A stretch of 64,000 bases of DNA from Planctomonas psychrotolerans (lineage in GTDB: Bacteria > Actinomycetota > Actinomycetes > Actinomycetales > Microbacteriaceae). A program made the translations under genes and the position numbers. Under the pieces are notes generated by a model, which was given only the letters and a program-made list of their open reading frames with translations, did no database searches and was not told the DNA's origin. This document shows, piece after piece, positions 34,653-43,283 of the stretch. The stretch is taken from contig NZ_SJEV01000001.1 of the NCBI RefSeq assembly GCF_008642235.1, forward strand, positions 2,126,400 through 2,190,399, in the 5' to 3' direction. The stretch's first letter is position 1. Each line of letters begins with the position of its first letter.

Positions 34653-35642
34653 TCAGGACAGCCGCACGGCGCCGAGGGCAAGGGCCGCGACGAGCAGCCA
34701 GCTCAGCAGCCCGACGGCGATGGCCCGACCGCCCGCGCCGAACAGGTCTCGCAGGCGCACGGCCGCCCCCAGCGCGAACAGCGCCATCGCGAGGAGCGCG
34801 GTCTGCGCGGCGTCGGCGGCGGTGAGCACGGACTCGGGCACGGGCAGGAGCGTGCGGATCGCGATGGCGGCGAGGAAGCCGGCCACGAACAGGGGGATGA
34901 CCGGGGGAAGTGCGGCCGGGACCGCTGCCGGATCCCGCGCCTCCGATCGCCGCGCGAGCACGGACACCGCGGCCACCATCGGGGCGAGCATCAGCACGCG
35001 GGTCAGCTTGATCGCGATCGCCACGCCGAGCGCGGCCGGCCCCGCGACCTGCGCAGTCGCGACCACCTGGCCCACGTCGTGCACCCCCGCGCCGACCCAG
35101 TGCCCGAACTCGACGGGGGACAGGCCGAGGACGACCTGGAGGAGCGGGAGCACGAGGATCGCGAGCGTGCCGCAGAGCGTGACGAGGGCGATCGGTGTCG
35201 CCGACTCGGAGTCGCGGCCGCGGGTCACGCCGCTCATCGCGCCGATGGCCGATGCGCCGCAGATCGAGAACCCGGTGGCGATCAGCAGCGGCTGGCGTCC
35301 CGGCATGCCGAAGAGTCGCGCGATCGCATAGGTGCCGGCGAACGACAGCAGCACCACCGCGACCACGAGCAGGATGGCGCGCACGCCGAGGTCGGCGATG
35401 TCCCCGAGGCTGAGCTTGAGGCCGAGGAGCACGATGCCGATCCGCATCAGCCGTCGAGCGGACAGAGCGAGTCCGGGCTTCAGCGGGCCGGCGAGCGCCG
35501 GACGAGCCGCGGGCAGCTGGCCGACGACGATCCCGAGCACGACCGCGGCCGTGAGGAGCGGCACGGCGGGCACCGCGGTGCTCACCCCCCACGCCGCCAG
35601 GGCGGCGAGCGCGGCGACGGCGAGCCCGGACAGCCGGGTCAT
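34653..35642 (-). CDS. YeiH family putative sulfate exporter
   Basis: A 329-residue membrane protein with about ten segments. Family features are LKPGLALSARRLMRIGIVLLG, SFAGTYAIARLFGMP, ATGFSICGASAIGAMSG and GAGVHDVGQVVATAQVAG, all conserved in the YeiH/UPF0324 family. The transported substrate is not firmly known; sulfate or sulfite export has been suggested. The ATG overlaps the stop of the protein mannosyltransferase gene (ATGA), so both are made from one transcript though no functional link is apparent. Confidence 0.9.
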   Translation of the reverse strand: MTRLSGLAVAALAALAAWGVSTAVPAVPLLTAAVVLGIVVGQLPAARPALAGPLKPGLALSARRLMRIGIVLLGLKLSLGDIADLGVRAILLVVAVVLLSFAGTYAIARLFGMPGRQPLLIATGFSICGASAIGAMSGVTRGRDSESATPIALVTLCGTLAILVLPLLQVVLGLSPVEFGHWVGAGVHDVGQVVATAQVAGPAALGVAIAIKLTRVLMLAPMVAAVSVLARRSEARDPAAVPAALPPVIPLFVAGFLAAIAIRTLLPVPESVLTAADAAQTALLAMALFALGAAVRLRDLFGAGGRAIAVGLLSWLLVAALALGAVRLS

Positions 35643-37255
35643 ACCCAGCTCCTCAACCAGTTGTGCGCGTTCCAGAACCAGGTGGGCACCTGCATGCCCG
35701 TCCAGATCGGGTAGAAGAAGGCGCTCACGAGCAGCACGAGCACGAGGAATCCGACGACCGCCGCGATGCCGACGTCGCGGCGGTCCGGCGGATCCGAGCG
35801 CGAGCCGAGCACGAGGCCGAGCACGAAGGTGATGCCGAGCAGCAGGTACGGCTCGAAGGCGATCGAGTAGAACTGGAACACGGTGCGGTTGAGGTACAGC
35901 AGCCAGGGCAGGTACCCGGCGGCCATGCCGGTGAGGAGGAGCCCCACCTGCCATTCGCGGTAGCGCGCGAGCCGGTAGACGAGGTACAGCATTGCGGCGC
36001 TCGCGGCCCACCAGAGCAGCGGGTTGGCGACGGAGCTCACCGCCTCCGAGCAGCGAGCGAACTCGCATCCGTTCTCCCCGTTCTCCGACGCGCGGTAGAA
36101 CATCTGGAACGGCCGGACGAGGAGCAACCAGGTGAGCGGGTTCGCCTTGTAGGGATGGTCGGCCTCCACGCTCACGTGATAGGCGTACTGGCTGACGTGC
36201 AGCTGCCACAGGCTCTGCAGGGGGAGCGGCACCCAGGCGAAGGCACCGGTCGCGGCGTTGTCGCCGATCATCGCGAAGTCGCGGTTCCAGCCGCCGGACG
36301 TGCGGAACCAGCCGGTGTAGCTGACGAGGTACACCGCGAGAGCCACCGGCACGGTGTGCAGGAAGGTGATCGGCGCCTGCTTCAGCACCGTGCCGCTCAG
36401 CCAGAGGGGCACGCCCGCGCGCCGACGGGCCAGCATGTCCACGACCACGGAGTAGACCGCGAACGCGGCCAGGAAGTAGAGACCCGACCACTTCACGGCG
36501 GTGGCGCACCCGAACGCGATGCCCGCCGCGAGGAGCCAGGGCCGCCACCAGAGCACCGGACCGAAGGCTCCGGGCGACGCGCGCTCGGTGGAGTGGCGCG
36601 CCAGGGCCGCGTCGAGGCGGGCGGCCGCATTCCGTCGGTCGAGCAGCACGCAGGCGAAGCCGAGGAGCGCGAACAGCATGAGGAAGTTGTCGAGGAACGC
36701 CACCCGGCTCATCACGATGGCGTGCCCGTCGACGGCCATCAGCCCGCCCGCGAGAACGCCGAGCGTCGTCGACGCGAAGAGGCGCCGCGCCACGAGGGTG
36801 AGCACGAGCACGGCGAGGATGCCCGTGACCGCGCTGGCGATGCGCCAGCCGACGCTGCTCTCGGCTCCGAACGCGGCGAGCCCCAGCGCGATCAGCCACT
36901 TGCCGAGCGGCGGGTGCACCACGAACGACGCGTCGGTCGTGAAGATGTCGGTGCTCCCCGCCTCGAAGCGCGCGTCGGCGTCGTCCGGCCAGGCGGACTC
37001 GTAGCCGAGGTTCAGAAGCGTGTAGGCGTCCTTCACGTAGAAGGTTTCGTCCGTCATCAACTCGTGCGGCGTCCCGAGATTCCACAGTCGCAGCACCGCG
37101 GCGAGCAGCACCACGAACGCCGGTCCGCCCCAGTCCCAGAGCCGGTGGCGGAGCGCGGGCGGGACGCGGTGACTCAGGCGGGAACGCAGCCCGCGTCGCG
37201 ACCCGGCGTCCGACGGCGCGGCCAGCGTGCCGGCCGGGGCGCTCGGAACGGGCAT
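35639..37255 (-). CDS. Dolichyl-phosphate-mannose protein mannosyltransferase (GT39)
   Basis: A 538-residue polytopic membrane enzyme of family GT39 (Pmt). The first loop has the catalytic acidic pair in LMTDETFYVKDAYT, the second loop VVHPPLGKWLIALG, then MSRVAFLDNFLM, TAVKWSGLYF and the SHPYKANP-like VEADHPYKANPLTW, with about eleven membrane helices. It transfers mannose from polyprenyl phosphate to Ser/Thr of secreted proteins as they leave the Sec channel. The start ATG is 70 bp from the divergent rsmI start, the arrangement conserved in many actinobacteria. Confidence 0.93.
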   Translation of the reverse strand: MPVPSAPAGTLAAPSDAGSRRGLRSRLSHRVPPALRHRLWDWGGPAFVVLLAAVLRLWNLGTPHELMTDETFYVKDAYTLLNLGYESAWPDDADARFEAGSTDIFTTDASFVVHPPLGKWLIALGLAAFGAESSVGWRIASAVTGILAVLVLTLVARRLFASTTLGVLAGGLMAVDGHAIVMSRVAFLDNFLMLFALLGFACVLLDRRNAAARLDAALARHSTERASPGAFGPVLWWRPWLLAAGIAFGCATAVKWSGLYFLAAFAVYSVVVDMLARRRAGVPLWLSGTVLKQAPITFLHTVPVALAVYLVSYTGWFRTSGGWNRDFAMIGDNAATGAFAWVPLPLQSLWQLHVSQYAYHVSVEADHPYKANPLTWLLLVRPFQMFYRASENGENGCEFARCSEAVSSVANPLLWWAASAAMLYLVYRLARYREWQVGLLLTGMAAGYLPWLLYLNRTVFQFYSIAFEPYLLLGITFVLGLVLGSRSDPPDRRDVGIAAVVGFLVLVLLVSAFFYPIWTGMQVPTWFWNAHNWLRSWV

Positions 37256-37312
37256 CGGGCAATTCTTCCACGCACCGCTCGCCCCGGTGCGTCCGGCACA
37301 TCCCGCGGCTGG

Positions 37313-37318
37313 CACAAT
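37313..37318 (+). promoter_or_regulatory. -10 box for rsmI, leaderless
   Basis: CACAAT, one base off TACAAT, followed by 6 nt and the ATG. No ribosome binding site is present. Confidence 0.4.
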
Positions 37319-37324
37319 TGGTCG

Positions 37325-38140
37325 ATGCTGATCCTCGCAGCCACGCCCATCGGAAACCTGGGCGACGCGACCGTGCGGCTCGTCGAGGCGCTCGGTTCCG
37401 CCCGCATCATCGCGTCGGAGGACACGCGGGTCACTCTCAAGCTGCTGAACGCCCTCGGTGTGGAGAACCGCCCGCGGCTCATCTCGCTGAACGATCACAA
37501 CGAGACCGCGAAGGCGGCGGAACTCGTGGCGCTCGCCGCCGAGGAGGACGTGCTCGTGCTGAGCGACGCCGGCATGCCCGTGGTGTCGGACCCGGGGTTC
37601 CACCTCGTCGAGGCCGCCGCCGCAGCCGGGGTGCGGGTCACGGCGCTGCCAGGCCCCAGCGCGGTGCTGACCGCGCTCGCGGTGTCCGGTCTTCCCACCG
37701 ACCGGTTCACCTTCGAGGGTTTCCTGCCCCGCAAGGGGGGAGAGCGCACGGCCGCGCTCCGTGCACTCGCGCGGGAGCGCCGCACCATGGTGTTCTTCGA
37801 GTCGCCGAACCGGCTGGCCGCGGCACTGCAGGATGTCGCCGCGCAGCTCGGTGCCGACCGTCGCGTGGTCGTCTGCCGCGAGCTCACCAAGTTCTACGAG
37901 GAGGTGCGGCGCGGAACGGCGGCGGAGCTCGCCGAGTGGGCCGAGGGCGGCGTGCGCGGGGAGATCTGCGTGGTGATCGAGGGCGCCGCCGCGCTGTCGA
38001 TCGACCTCGACACGGGCGTGGAGCAGGTGCTCGAACTCGTCTCCGACGGTGTGCGGCTGAAGGATGCGTCGGCCGCCATCGCCGAGGAGACCGGCCTCGG
38101 CCGCCGCGACCTCTACGAGGCGGCCCTCCGCCGCAAGTAG
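37325..38140 (+). CDS. rsmI: 16S rRNA (cytidine1402-2'-O)-methyltransferase
   Basis: A 271-residue SAM-dependent methyltransferase of the tetrapyrrole-methylase fold. Motifs: LILAATPIGNLGDATVR, IIASEDTRVT, LISLNDHNE, VLVLSDAGMPVVSDPG and VTALPGPSAVLTALAVSG, with FEGFLPRKGGER. It methylates the ribose of C1402 in 16S rRNA. The whole length fits the family. Transcription is divergent from the mannosyltransferase. The downstream 260 bp hold a repeat array rather than a gene. Confidence 0.95.
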   Translation: MLILAATPIGNLGDATVRLVEALGSARIIASEDTRVTLKLLNALGVENRPRLISLNDHNETAKAAELVALAAEEDVLVLSDAGMPVVSDPGFHLVEAAAAAGVRVTALPGPSAVLTALAVSGLPTDRFTFEGFLPRKGGERTAALRALARERRTMVFFESPNRLAAALQDVAAQLGADRRVVVCRELTKFYEEVRRGTAAELAEWAEGGVRGEICVVIEGAAALSIDLDTGVEQVLELVSDGVRLKDASAAIAEETGLGRRDLYEAALRRK

Positions 38141-38181
38141 CGCGTGCGGTCCATGTGCACGCTACGGTCCCTGTGCACGCT

Positions 38182-38346
38182 ACGGTCCCTGAGCCTGTCG
38201 AAGGGACATTCCGCAACGGGTTGCTCGGGTCCCCACGGTCCCTGAGCCTGTCGAAGGGACATTCCGCGACGGTTGCTCGGGTCCCCACGGTCCCTGAGCC
38301 TGTCGAAGGGACATTCCGCAACCTCCCTTCGACGAGCTCAGGGACC
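38182..38346. repeat. Dispersed-type repeat: three direct copies and one inverted
   Basis: Three direct copies of a 52-53-bp unit start at 38182, 38235 and 38287; each contains GGTCCCTGAGCCTGTCGAAG followed by GGACATTCCGC. An inverted copy of the core lies at 38325-38346 and can pair with the third copy (20 of 22 positions). Two further partial copies (CACGCTACGGTCCCTG) precede the array and a degenerate one follows it. The core resembles a small repeat widely seen between genes in high-GC bacteria. It lies downstream of rsmI and may also terminate transcription. Confidence 0.9.
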
Positions 38347-38390
38347 GCCTGCCGACGAGCTCGGGGACTGGAATTGCGACCGCACCGCCA

Positions 38391-38396
38391 TACGCT
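38391..38396 (+). promoter_or_regulatory. -10 box of the prpDBC operon, leaderless
   Basis: TACGCT, 6 nt before the prpD ATG; identical in sequence and spacing to the box at 2058. Confidence 0.5.
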
Positions 38397-38402
38397 GGAC
38401 CC

Positions 38403-39938
38403 ATGCAGCTTCACGCGGTGACCGTCCATCCCAGTTCCGCACAGCTCGCGAGGGAGGACCAGCTCGCCTGGAAGCTTGCGAGCGTGGCGACCGATCCGGT
38501 GCCCGTCGAGGACGACGTGACCGAGATGATCGTCAACCGTCTCATCGACAACGCGGCCGTCGCCACCGCCTCGCTCACCCGGGCGCCCGTGGTCGCCGCG
38601 CGGACGCAGGCGCTCGCACATCCGGCGTCCCGCGGCGGCGCGGGAGCCACGGTGTTCGGCGAGGCGCCGTCCACCCGCACGAGCGTGGAGTGGGCGGCGT
38701 GGGCGAACGGCGTGGCGGTGCGCGAGCTCGACTACCACGACACCTTCCTCGCCGCCGAGTACTCGCACCCGGGCGACAACATCCCGGCGATCGTCGCCGT
38801 GGCGCAGCACGCCGGGGGAGACCGGGGGCTGACCGGTGCCGACGTGGTGCGAGCCGTCGCCGCCGGATACGAGATCCAGGTGGACCTGGTGCGGGCGATC
38901 AGCCTGCACCGGCACAAGATCGACCACGTGGCGCACCTCGGACCGTCCGCGGCGGCGGGAATCGGCACCCTGCTCGGCCTCGACACCGCGACGGTGTTCC
39001 AGGCGATCGGCCAGGCGCTGCACACCACCACCGCCACCCGGCAGTCCCGCAAGGGCGAGATCTCCAGCTGGAAGGCCCACGCGCCGGCGCTCGCGGGCAA
39101 GCTCGCCGTCGAGGCGGTGGACCGCGCCATGCGGGGCCAGACGAGTCCCACCCCCATCTACGAGGGAGAGGACGGCGTGATCGCCTGGCTGCTCGACGGC
39201 CCCGACGCCGCCTACCAGGTGCCGCTGCCCGAGCGGGGCGAACCGAAGCGCGGCATCCTCGACACCTACACGAAGGAGCACTCGGCCGAGTATCAGGCCC
39301 AGGCCTTCATCGACCTCGCGCGCCGGTTGCACCACGCGCATCCGGAGGTGACGGACCCGGCGAAGGTCGCGTCCGTCGTGCTGCACACCTCGCACCACAC
39401 CCACACCGTGATCGGCTCGGGCGCGAACGACCCGCAGAAGTACGACCCGGCGGCGTCGCGGGAGACGCTCGACCACTCCATCCCCTACATCTTCACCGTG
39501 GCGCTGCAGGACGGCGCGTGGCACCACGTCGACTCGTACGCGCCCGAACGCGCGGGGCGGGCCGACACGGTGGAGCTGTGGCGCAGAACCACCACCACCG
39601 AGGACGCGGAGTGGACCCGCCGGTACCACTCGATCGACCCGGCCGAGAAGGCGTTCGGCGGGCGCGCGGAGATCACGCTGACCGACGGTCGCACCATAGT
39701 GGAGGAGATCGCGGTCGCCGACGCGCATCCGCTCGGCGCCCGCCCCTTCGCCCGCGCGCAGTACATCGAGAAGTTCCGCACGCTGGCCGATGGGGTGCTC
39801 GACCCGGACGAGTGCGAGCGGTTCCTCGCGCTCGTGCAGCGACTGCCCGAGCTCGGCACCGACGAGCTCGCGGGGCTCACCGTGACCGCGCGACCGGGTC
39901 TCCTCGCGTCCGCCGCCGCTCCGAAGGGACTGTTCTGA
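38403..39938 (+). CDS. prpD: 2-methylcitrate dehydratase (MmgE/PrpD)
   Basis: A 511-residue MmgE/PrpD-family dehydratase that converts 2-methylcitrate to 2-methyl-cis-aconitate. Seen: [18 protein letters not shown] (substrate-binding His/Asp loop), [20 protein letters not shown], and the SxxxLKxWxxC-like [15 protein letters not shown] stretch, followed by the lid domain with [12 protein letters not shown]. It is the first gene of a prpDBC operon for propionyl-CoA oxidation. Its stop overlaps the prpB start (TGATG). Start ATG is at the position expected for a leaderless mRNA. Confidence 0.93.
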   Translation: MQLHAVTVHPSSAQLAREDQLAWKLASVATDPVPVEDDVTEMIVNRLIDNAAVATASLTRAPVVAARTQALAHPASRGGAGATVFGEAPSTRTSVEWAAWANGVAVRELDYHDTFLAAEYSHPGDNIPAIVAVAQHAGGDRGLTGADVVRAVAAGYEIQVDLVRAISLHRHKIDHVAHLGPSAAAGIGTLLGLDTATVFQAIGQALHTTTATRQSRKGEISSWKAHAPALAGKLAVEAVDRAMRGQTSPTPIYEGEDGVIAWLLDGPDAAYQVPLPERGEPKRGILDTYTKEHSAEYQAQAFIDLARRLHHAHPEVTDPAKVASVVLHTSHHTHTVIGSGANDPQKYDPAASRETLDHSIPYIFTVALQDGAWHHVDSYAPERAGRADTVELWRRTTTTEDAEWTRRYHSIDPAEKAFGGRAEITLTDGRTIVEEIAVADAHPLGARPFARAQYIEKFRTLADGVLDPDECERFLALVQRLPELGTDELAGLTVTARPGLLASAAAPKGLF

Positions 39939-40846
39939 TGCTGCACTCCACCGTGTCCGCGGCTGACAAGCGCGTCGCATTCCGCAGTCGGCTCGCCAGC
40001 GGCGACCTGCTCCGTATCCCGGGCGCGTTCAACCCGCTGTCGGCCCGCCTCATCCAGGAGAAGGGGATGGACGGCGTCTACATCTCGGGCGCCGTGCTGT
40101 CGGCCGACCTCGGATTGCCGGACATCGGCCTCACCACCCTCACCGAGGTGGCCGGGCGGTCGCAGCAGATCGCCCGGGTTACCGACCTGCCCGCCCTCGT
40201 CGACGCCGACACCGGCTTCGGCGAGCCGATGAACGTGGCCCGCAGCGTGCAGATGCTCGAGGACGCCGGACTCGCCGGCCTGCACATCGAGGATCAGGTG
40301 AACCCCAAGCGCTGCGGCCACCTCGACGGCAAGCAGGTCGTGGACGAGGCCACCGCGGTGCAGCGCATCCGTGCGGCGGCCGACGCCCGGCGCGATCCGA
40401 ACTTCCTCATCATGGCGCGCACCGACATCCGCGCGCTCGACGGACTGGATGCCGCGATCCGCCGCGCTCAGGCGCTGGTCGACGCCGGGGCGGACGCGAT
40501 CTTTCCCGAGGCGATGGTGGATCTGGGCGAGTTCGAGGCGATGCGGGCGGCGATCGACGTGCCGATCCTCGCCAACATGACGGAGTTCGGCAAGAGCGAG
40601 CTGTTCACCACCACCCAGCTCGCCGACATCGGCATCAACATCGTGATCTATCCGGTGTCGCTGCTGCGCCTCGCCATGGGCGCGGCGGAGCACGGACTCG
40701 ATACGCTGATCGCCGAGGGGTCGCTGAAGCCCGTCGTCGAACGGATGCAGACCCGCGCCCGGCTGTACGAGCTGCTGGACTACGAGGAATACAACCGCTT
40801 CGACACGTCGATCTTCACCTACTCGGCCGACGCGTCCCCGCACTGA
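39938..40846 (+). CDS. prpB: Methylisocitrate lyase
   Basis: A 302-residue enzyme of the isocitrate lyase/PEP mutase superfamily. The signature KRCGHLDGK holds the catalytic Cys; IPGAFNPLSARLIQ, DADTGFGEPMNV and the ARTDIRALDGLD and ANMTEFGKSELF segments complete the active site. It cleaves 2-methylisocitrate into pyruvate and succinate. Its ATG overlaps the prpD stop and prpC follows after 28 nt, so expression is coordinated. Confidence 0.95.
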   Translation: MLHSTVSAADKRVAFRSRLASGDLLRIPGAFNPLSARLIQEKGMDGVYISGAVLSADLGLPDIGLTTLTEVAGRSQQIARVTDLPALVDADTGFGEPMNVARSVQMLEDAGLAGLHIEDQVNPKRCGHLDGKQVVDEATAVQRIRAAADARRDPNFLIMARTDIRALDGLDAAIRRAQALVDAGADAIFPEAMVDLGEFEAMRAAIDVPILANMTEFGKSELFTTTQLADIGINIVIYPVSLLRLAMGAAEHGLDTLIAEGSLKPVVERMQTRARLYELLDYEEYNRFDTSIFTYSADASPH

Positions 40847-40874
40847 ATCCGCTGCTCGATTCCGAAGGAGCACC

Positions 40875-41978
40875 ATGAACGACATCCGCAAGGGTCTCGC
40901 CGGCGTCGTCGTCGACACCACGTCCGTCTCCAAGGTCAATCCCGACACGAACTCGCTGCTCTACCGCGGGTATCCCGTGCAGGAGCTCGCCGCCGAGTGC
41001 TCGTTCGAGCAGGTGGCGTACCTGCTGTGGCACGGCGAACTGCCGACGGATGAGCTACTCGAGCATTTCGAGGCGGAGGAGCGGTCGCAGCGCGTGCTCG
41101 CCGACAACGTGCGTGCCGTGATCGACGGGATCCCGACCTCCGCGCATCCGATGGACGTGGTGCGGAGCGCCGTGAGCGTGATCGGGGCGAACGACGACTC
41201 GCTCGACGACACGAGTCGTGAGGCGAACCTCGAGCGGTCGGTGCGGCTGCTGGCGCAGATCCCGGCGATCGTGGCGTACGACCAGCGGCGACGGCACGGC
41301 CTCGACCTGGTCGAACCGCGCGACGACCTCAGCTATGCGCAGAACTTCCTCTACATGACGTTCGGCGAGGTGCCGAAGCCGGTGGTGGAGCGGGCGTTCG
41401 AGGTGTCGATGGTGCTCTACGCCGAGCACTCCTTCAACGCGTCCACGTTCACAGCCCGGGTGATCACCTCCACCCTGGCCGACCTGTACTCCGCCGTCAC
41501 CGGCGCGATCGGTGCGCTGAAGGGTCCGCTGCACGGCGGCGCGAACGAGGCGGTGATGCACGTGTTCGACGAGATCGGCACCGCCGACCGGGTGGAGGAG
41601 TGGCTCGACACGGCGCTCGCCGAGAAGAAGAAGATCATGGGCTTCGGGCACCGGGTGTACAAGAGCGGCGACTCCCGGGTGCCGACCATGCGCGCCGCAT
41701 TGGAGACCCTCGTCGAGGAGTTCGACGCGGCGCCGACGCTCGAACTGTACGACGCCCTCGAGCGGGCGATGCGGGAGCGCAAGGACATCCAGCCGAACCT
41801 CGACTACCCGTCGGGCCCCGCGTACGCGCTCATGGGCTTCGACACCGAGACCTTCACGCCGCTGTTCGTGGCGGCCCGCGTGGTGGGCTGGACCGCCCAC
41901 ATCATGGAGCAGCTCGACGCCAACGCGCTCATCCGTCCCCTCGCGGAGTACGTCGGTCCCGACGAGCGCCACCTCTAG
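40875..41978 (+). CDS. prpC: 2-methylcitrate synthase / citrate synthase
   Basis: A 367-residue citrate-synthase-family enzyme of the short type (compared with about 430 for GltA). Seen: YRGYPVQELAAECSFEQVAYLL, GPLHGGANEAVM with catalytic His, GFGHRVYKSGDSR with the second His, and the late Asp region (NLDYPSGPAYALMGF). It condenses propionyl-CoA or acetyl-CoA with oxaloacetate. GAAGGAG precedes the ATG. It closes the prp operon; immediately after the stop a C-rich tract begins, with no clear terminator hairpin other than the palindrome at 42047. Confidence 0.94.
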   Translation: MNDIRKGLAGVVVDTTSVSKVNPDTNSLLYRGYPVQELAAECSFEQVAYLLWHGELPTDELLEHFEAEERSQRVLADNVRAVIDGIPTSAHPMDVVRSAVSVIGANDDSLDDTSREANLERSVRLLAQIPAIVAYDQRRRHGLDLVEPRDDLSYAQNFLYMTFGEVPKPVVERAFEVSMVLYAEHSFNASTFTARVITSTLADLYSAVTGAIGALKGPLHGGANEAVMHVFDEIGTADRVEEWLDTALAEKKKIMGFGHRVYKSGDSRVPTMRAALETLVEEFDAAPTLELYDALERAMRERKDIQPNLDYPSGPAYALMGFDTETFTPLFVAARVVGWTAHIMEQLDANALIRPLAEYVGPDERHL

Positions 41979-41979
41979 G

Positions 41980-42022
41980 CCCCCCGCCCGCCCCGCCCCC
42001 GCCCGCCCCCGCCGCGCCCGCC
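41980..42022. repeat. C-rich tract outside the left element
   Basis: A stretch almost wholly of C and G (runs such as CCCCCGCCCGCCCCGCCCCC), G-quadruplex-capable on the minus strand. It mirrors the G-rich tract at 43284-43378, on the outer side of the other element. Confidence 0.85.
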
Positions 42023-42028
42023 GATCCT

Positions 42029-42105
42029 GTCGCGGCACGTGTCTTCCACTCGCGGCACGCGGGATCCCGCGTGCCGCGAGTGCACCGCACGTGCCACGAC
42101 CGATT
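42029..42105. repeat. 77-bp palindromic element, left copy
   Basis: The element begins with GTCGCGGCACGTGT and ends with CACGTGCCACGACCGATT. Its core 42047-42082 is a perfect 36-bp palindrome (18 bp per arm). The outer ends pair as well (12 of 13). It aligns without gaps to the element at 43207-43283 (55 of 77 identical by my count), including paired changes in the stem. Confidence 0.85.
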
Positions 42106-42109
42106 AGCG

Positions 42110-42137
42110 GCGACGGATTGGTCGCGACGGATTGGTC
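42110..42137. repeat. 14-bp tandem repeat after the AbiEi-like gene
   Basis: Two perfect copies of GCGACGGATTGGTC and a partial third, between the left element and the stop codon of the AbiEi/DUF559-like gene. Confidence 0.85.
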
Positions 42138-42145
42138 GCGACGGG

Positions 42146-43084
42146 CTAGCGGCGGGGGATGCGTGCGGTGGAGAGGTGAGCAGCGAAGCGTGCGGGGGAG
42201 GAGGCGACGTCCCAGGTCCACCGCGTGAAGGCGTTGCCGAGGGCGCGCATCCGGTCCTCACGGATCTTCTCCGCGACCACGACGTCCGCCGGCACCCGGT
42301 CGCCGACCCATTCGGCACGGGAGTACTTCGCGAGCCCGTCGGACTCGCCGATGGTGCGTACCTCGGGCCAGTAGAAGTCCGCCGAGCCGATGAATCCGCG
42401 GCGGTCGGCGAAGTCGACCTGCAGCTCCGGCGACGCGAATCCCAGCTCGTACATGCGCACCCGGCTGAGCGACTCGAAGACGTTCCAGGATCGGTCGACG
42501 GCGAAGTCGATCACGCGTGCCGCGAGCCTTCTGCCGTATCGGGGATTCACGCGGGTCAGTTCCTCGTAGAGCTCCCGCTTCGCGATTCCGAGGTAGCGCA
42601 GGGCATGGTCGGTGGCGATCACGCCGGTGAGGAACGACGTATGCGCCGCGATGTCCACGAGCGTGCGCGCGAGCCCGGTGACGACCACGTCGTCGATGAT
42701 CCGGGTGGTGCGGTCGACCGGCCCGCGGTGCAGCAGGATGCCGGGTTCCGAGCTGCCGCCCTGCGCCGAGGGGTCGAGGCAGCTCACTCGTGCCGGCCAC
42801 CCGCCGAGACTCGGGATGCGGTACATGGCCGCGGCCGACATCCGGCACACCGTGAAATCGACCCGGCCGGATGCAACGGCACGGATGCGGGTGCGCTGCT
42901 GCTCGTCACTCGATGAGGCGCGCCACACCGACTCGATCTCGTAGACGCCGGGTGCCACCCGCACCAGCTTCCCGGCGGCCAGGTTTTGCTCGATGCGCCG
43001 GTCGGTGACTCCCAGCCGGAGAAGGTTCTCGCGATGGATCAAGCCGCCACCTGAGGCGCGCACCGCCTCCCAGACGTCGTCCAT
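42146..43084 (-). CDS. AbiEi-like winged-helix protein with DUF559-like nuclease end
   Basis: A 312-residue protein. Residues 1-60 look like the winged helix of AbiEi-type (type IV) antitoxins: GLIHRENLLRLGVTDRRIEQ, then LVRVAPGVYEI. The middle has LARTLVDIAA typical of this group. The last 80 residues match the DUF559/Vsr-like restriction-fold pattern: GSADFYWPEVRTIGESDG, KYSRAEW, EKIREDRMRALG and RWTWDV, with Asp, Glu and Lys placed as in PD-(D/E)xK nucleases. No AbiEii toxin lies beside it. It is the only gene in a 1.25-kb segment bounded by inverted repeats. Start ATG 43084; a weak CACCGT box is 6 nt upstream. Role unknown: solitary antitoxin, repair nuclease or element-encoded protein. 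Confidence 0.75.
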   Translation of the reverse strand: MDDVWEAVRASGGGLIHRENLLRLGVTDRRIEQNLAAGKLVRVAPGVYEIESVWRASSSDEQQRTRIRAVASGRVDFTVCRMSAAAMYRIPSLGGWPARVSCLDPSAQGGSSEPGILLHRGPVDRTTRIIDDVVVTGLARTLVDIAAHTSFLTGVIATDHALRYLGIAKRELYEELTRVNPRYGRRLAARVIDFAVDRSWNVFESLSRVRMYELGFASPELQVDFADRRGFIGSADFYWPEVRTIGESDGLAKYSRAEWVGDRVPADVVVAEKIREDRMRALGNAFTRWTWDVASSPARFAAHLSTARIPRR

Positions 43085-43206
43085 CCCCGCACGGTGCCAC
43101 ACGCCCGCCGACCCGTCGGCGCCCTCCCTGCATCCGGTGGACACTCACCGTCCCGCCTGCCCTGTGGAGCCCGCCCCCACCCCCGCCGGCCGCGGCCGCC
43201 TCTCCG
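43085..43206. other. Upstream region of the AbiEi-like gene, no gene seen
   Basis: I see no coding frame with plausible codon use here. It holds the possible CACCGT -10 box (43091-43096, minus strand) for the AbiEi-like gene and is otherwise C-rich, without repeats matching the flanking elements. Confidence 0.5.
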
Positions 43207-43283
43207 GTCTTGGCACACCTTTCGCACTCCCGGCACGCGACGCTTCACGTGCCGGGAGGGCAACACACGTGCCGCGACCGAAT
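43207..43283. repeat. 77-bp palindromic element, right copy
   Basis: Gapless partner of 42029-42105. Its hairpin arms CTCCCGGCACG and CGTGCCGGGAG carry a base-pair swap relative to the left copy. Its outer end ACACGTGCCGCGAC (43265-43278) is the exact reverse complement of the left outer end (42029-42042), so the segment is bounded by 14-bp terminal inverted repeats. Confidence 0.85.

Noticed and set aside
38182-38346. Possible CRISPR array
   Set aside because: Repeat copies are joined by near-identical sequence rather than unique spacers, one copy is inverted, and no cas genes are nearby.
42146-43084. Complete AbiE toxin-antitoxin pair
   Set aside because: No AbiEii nucleotidyltransferase gene lies on either side; the neighbours are prpC and metG.
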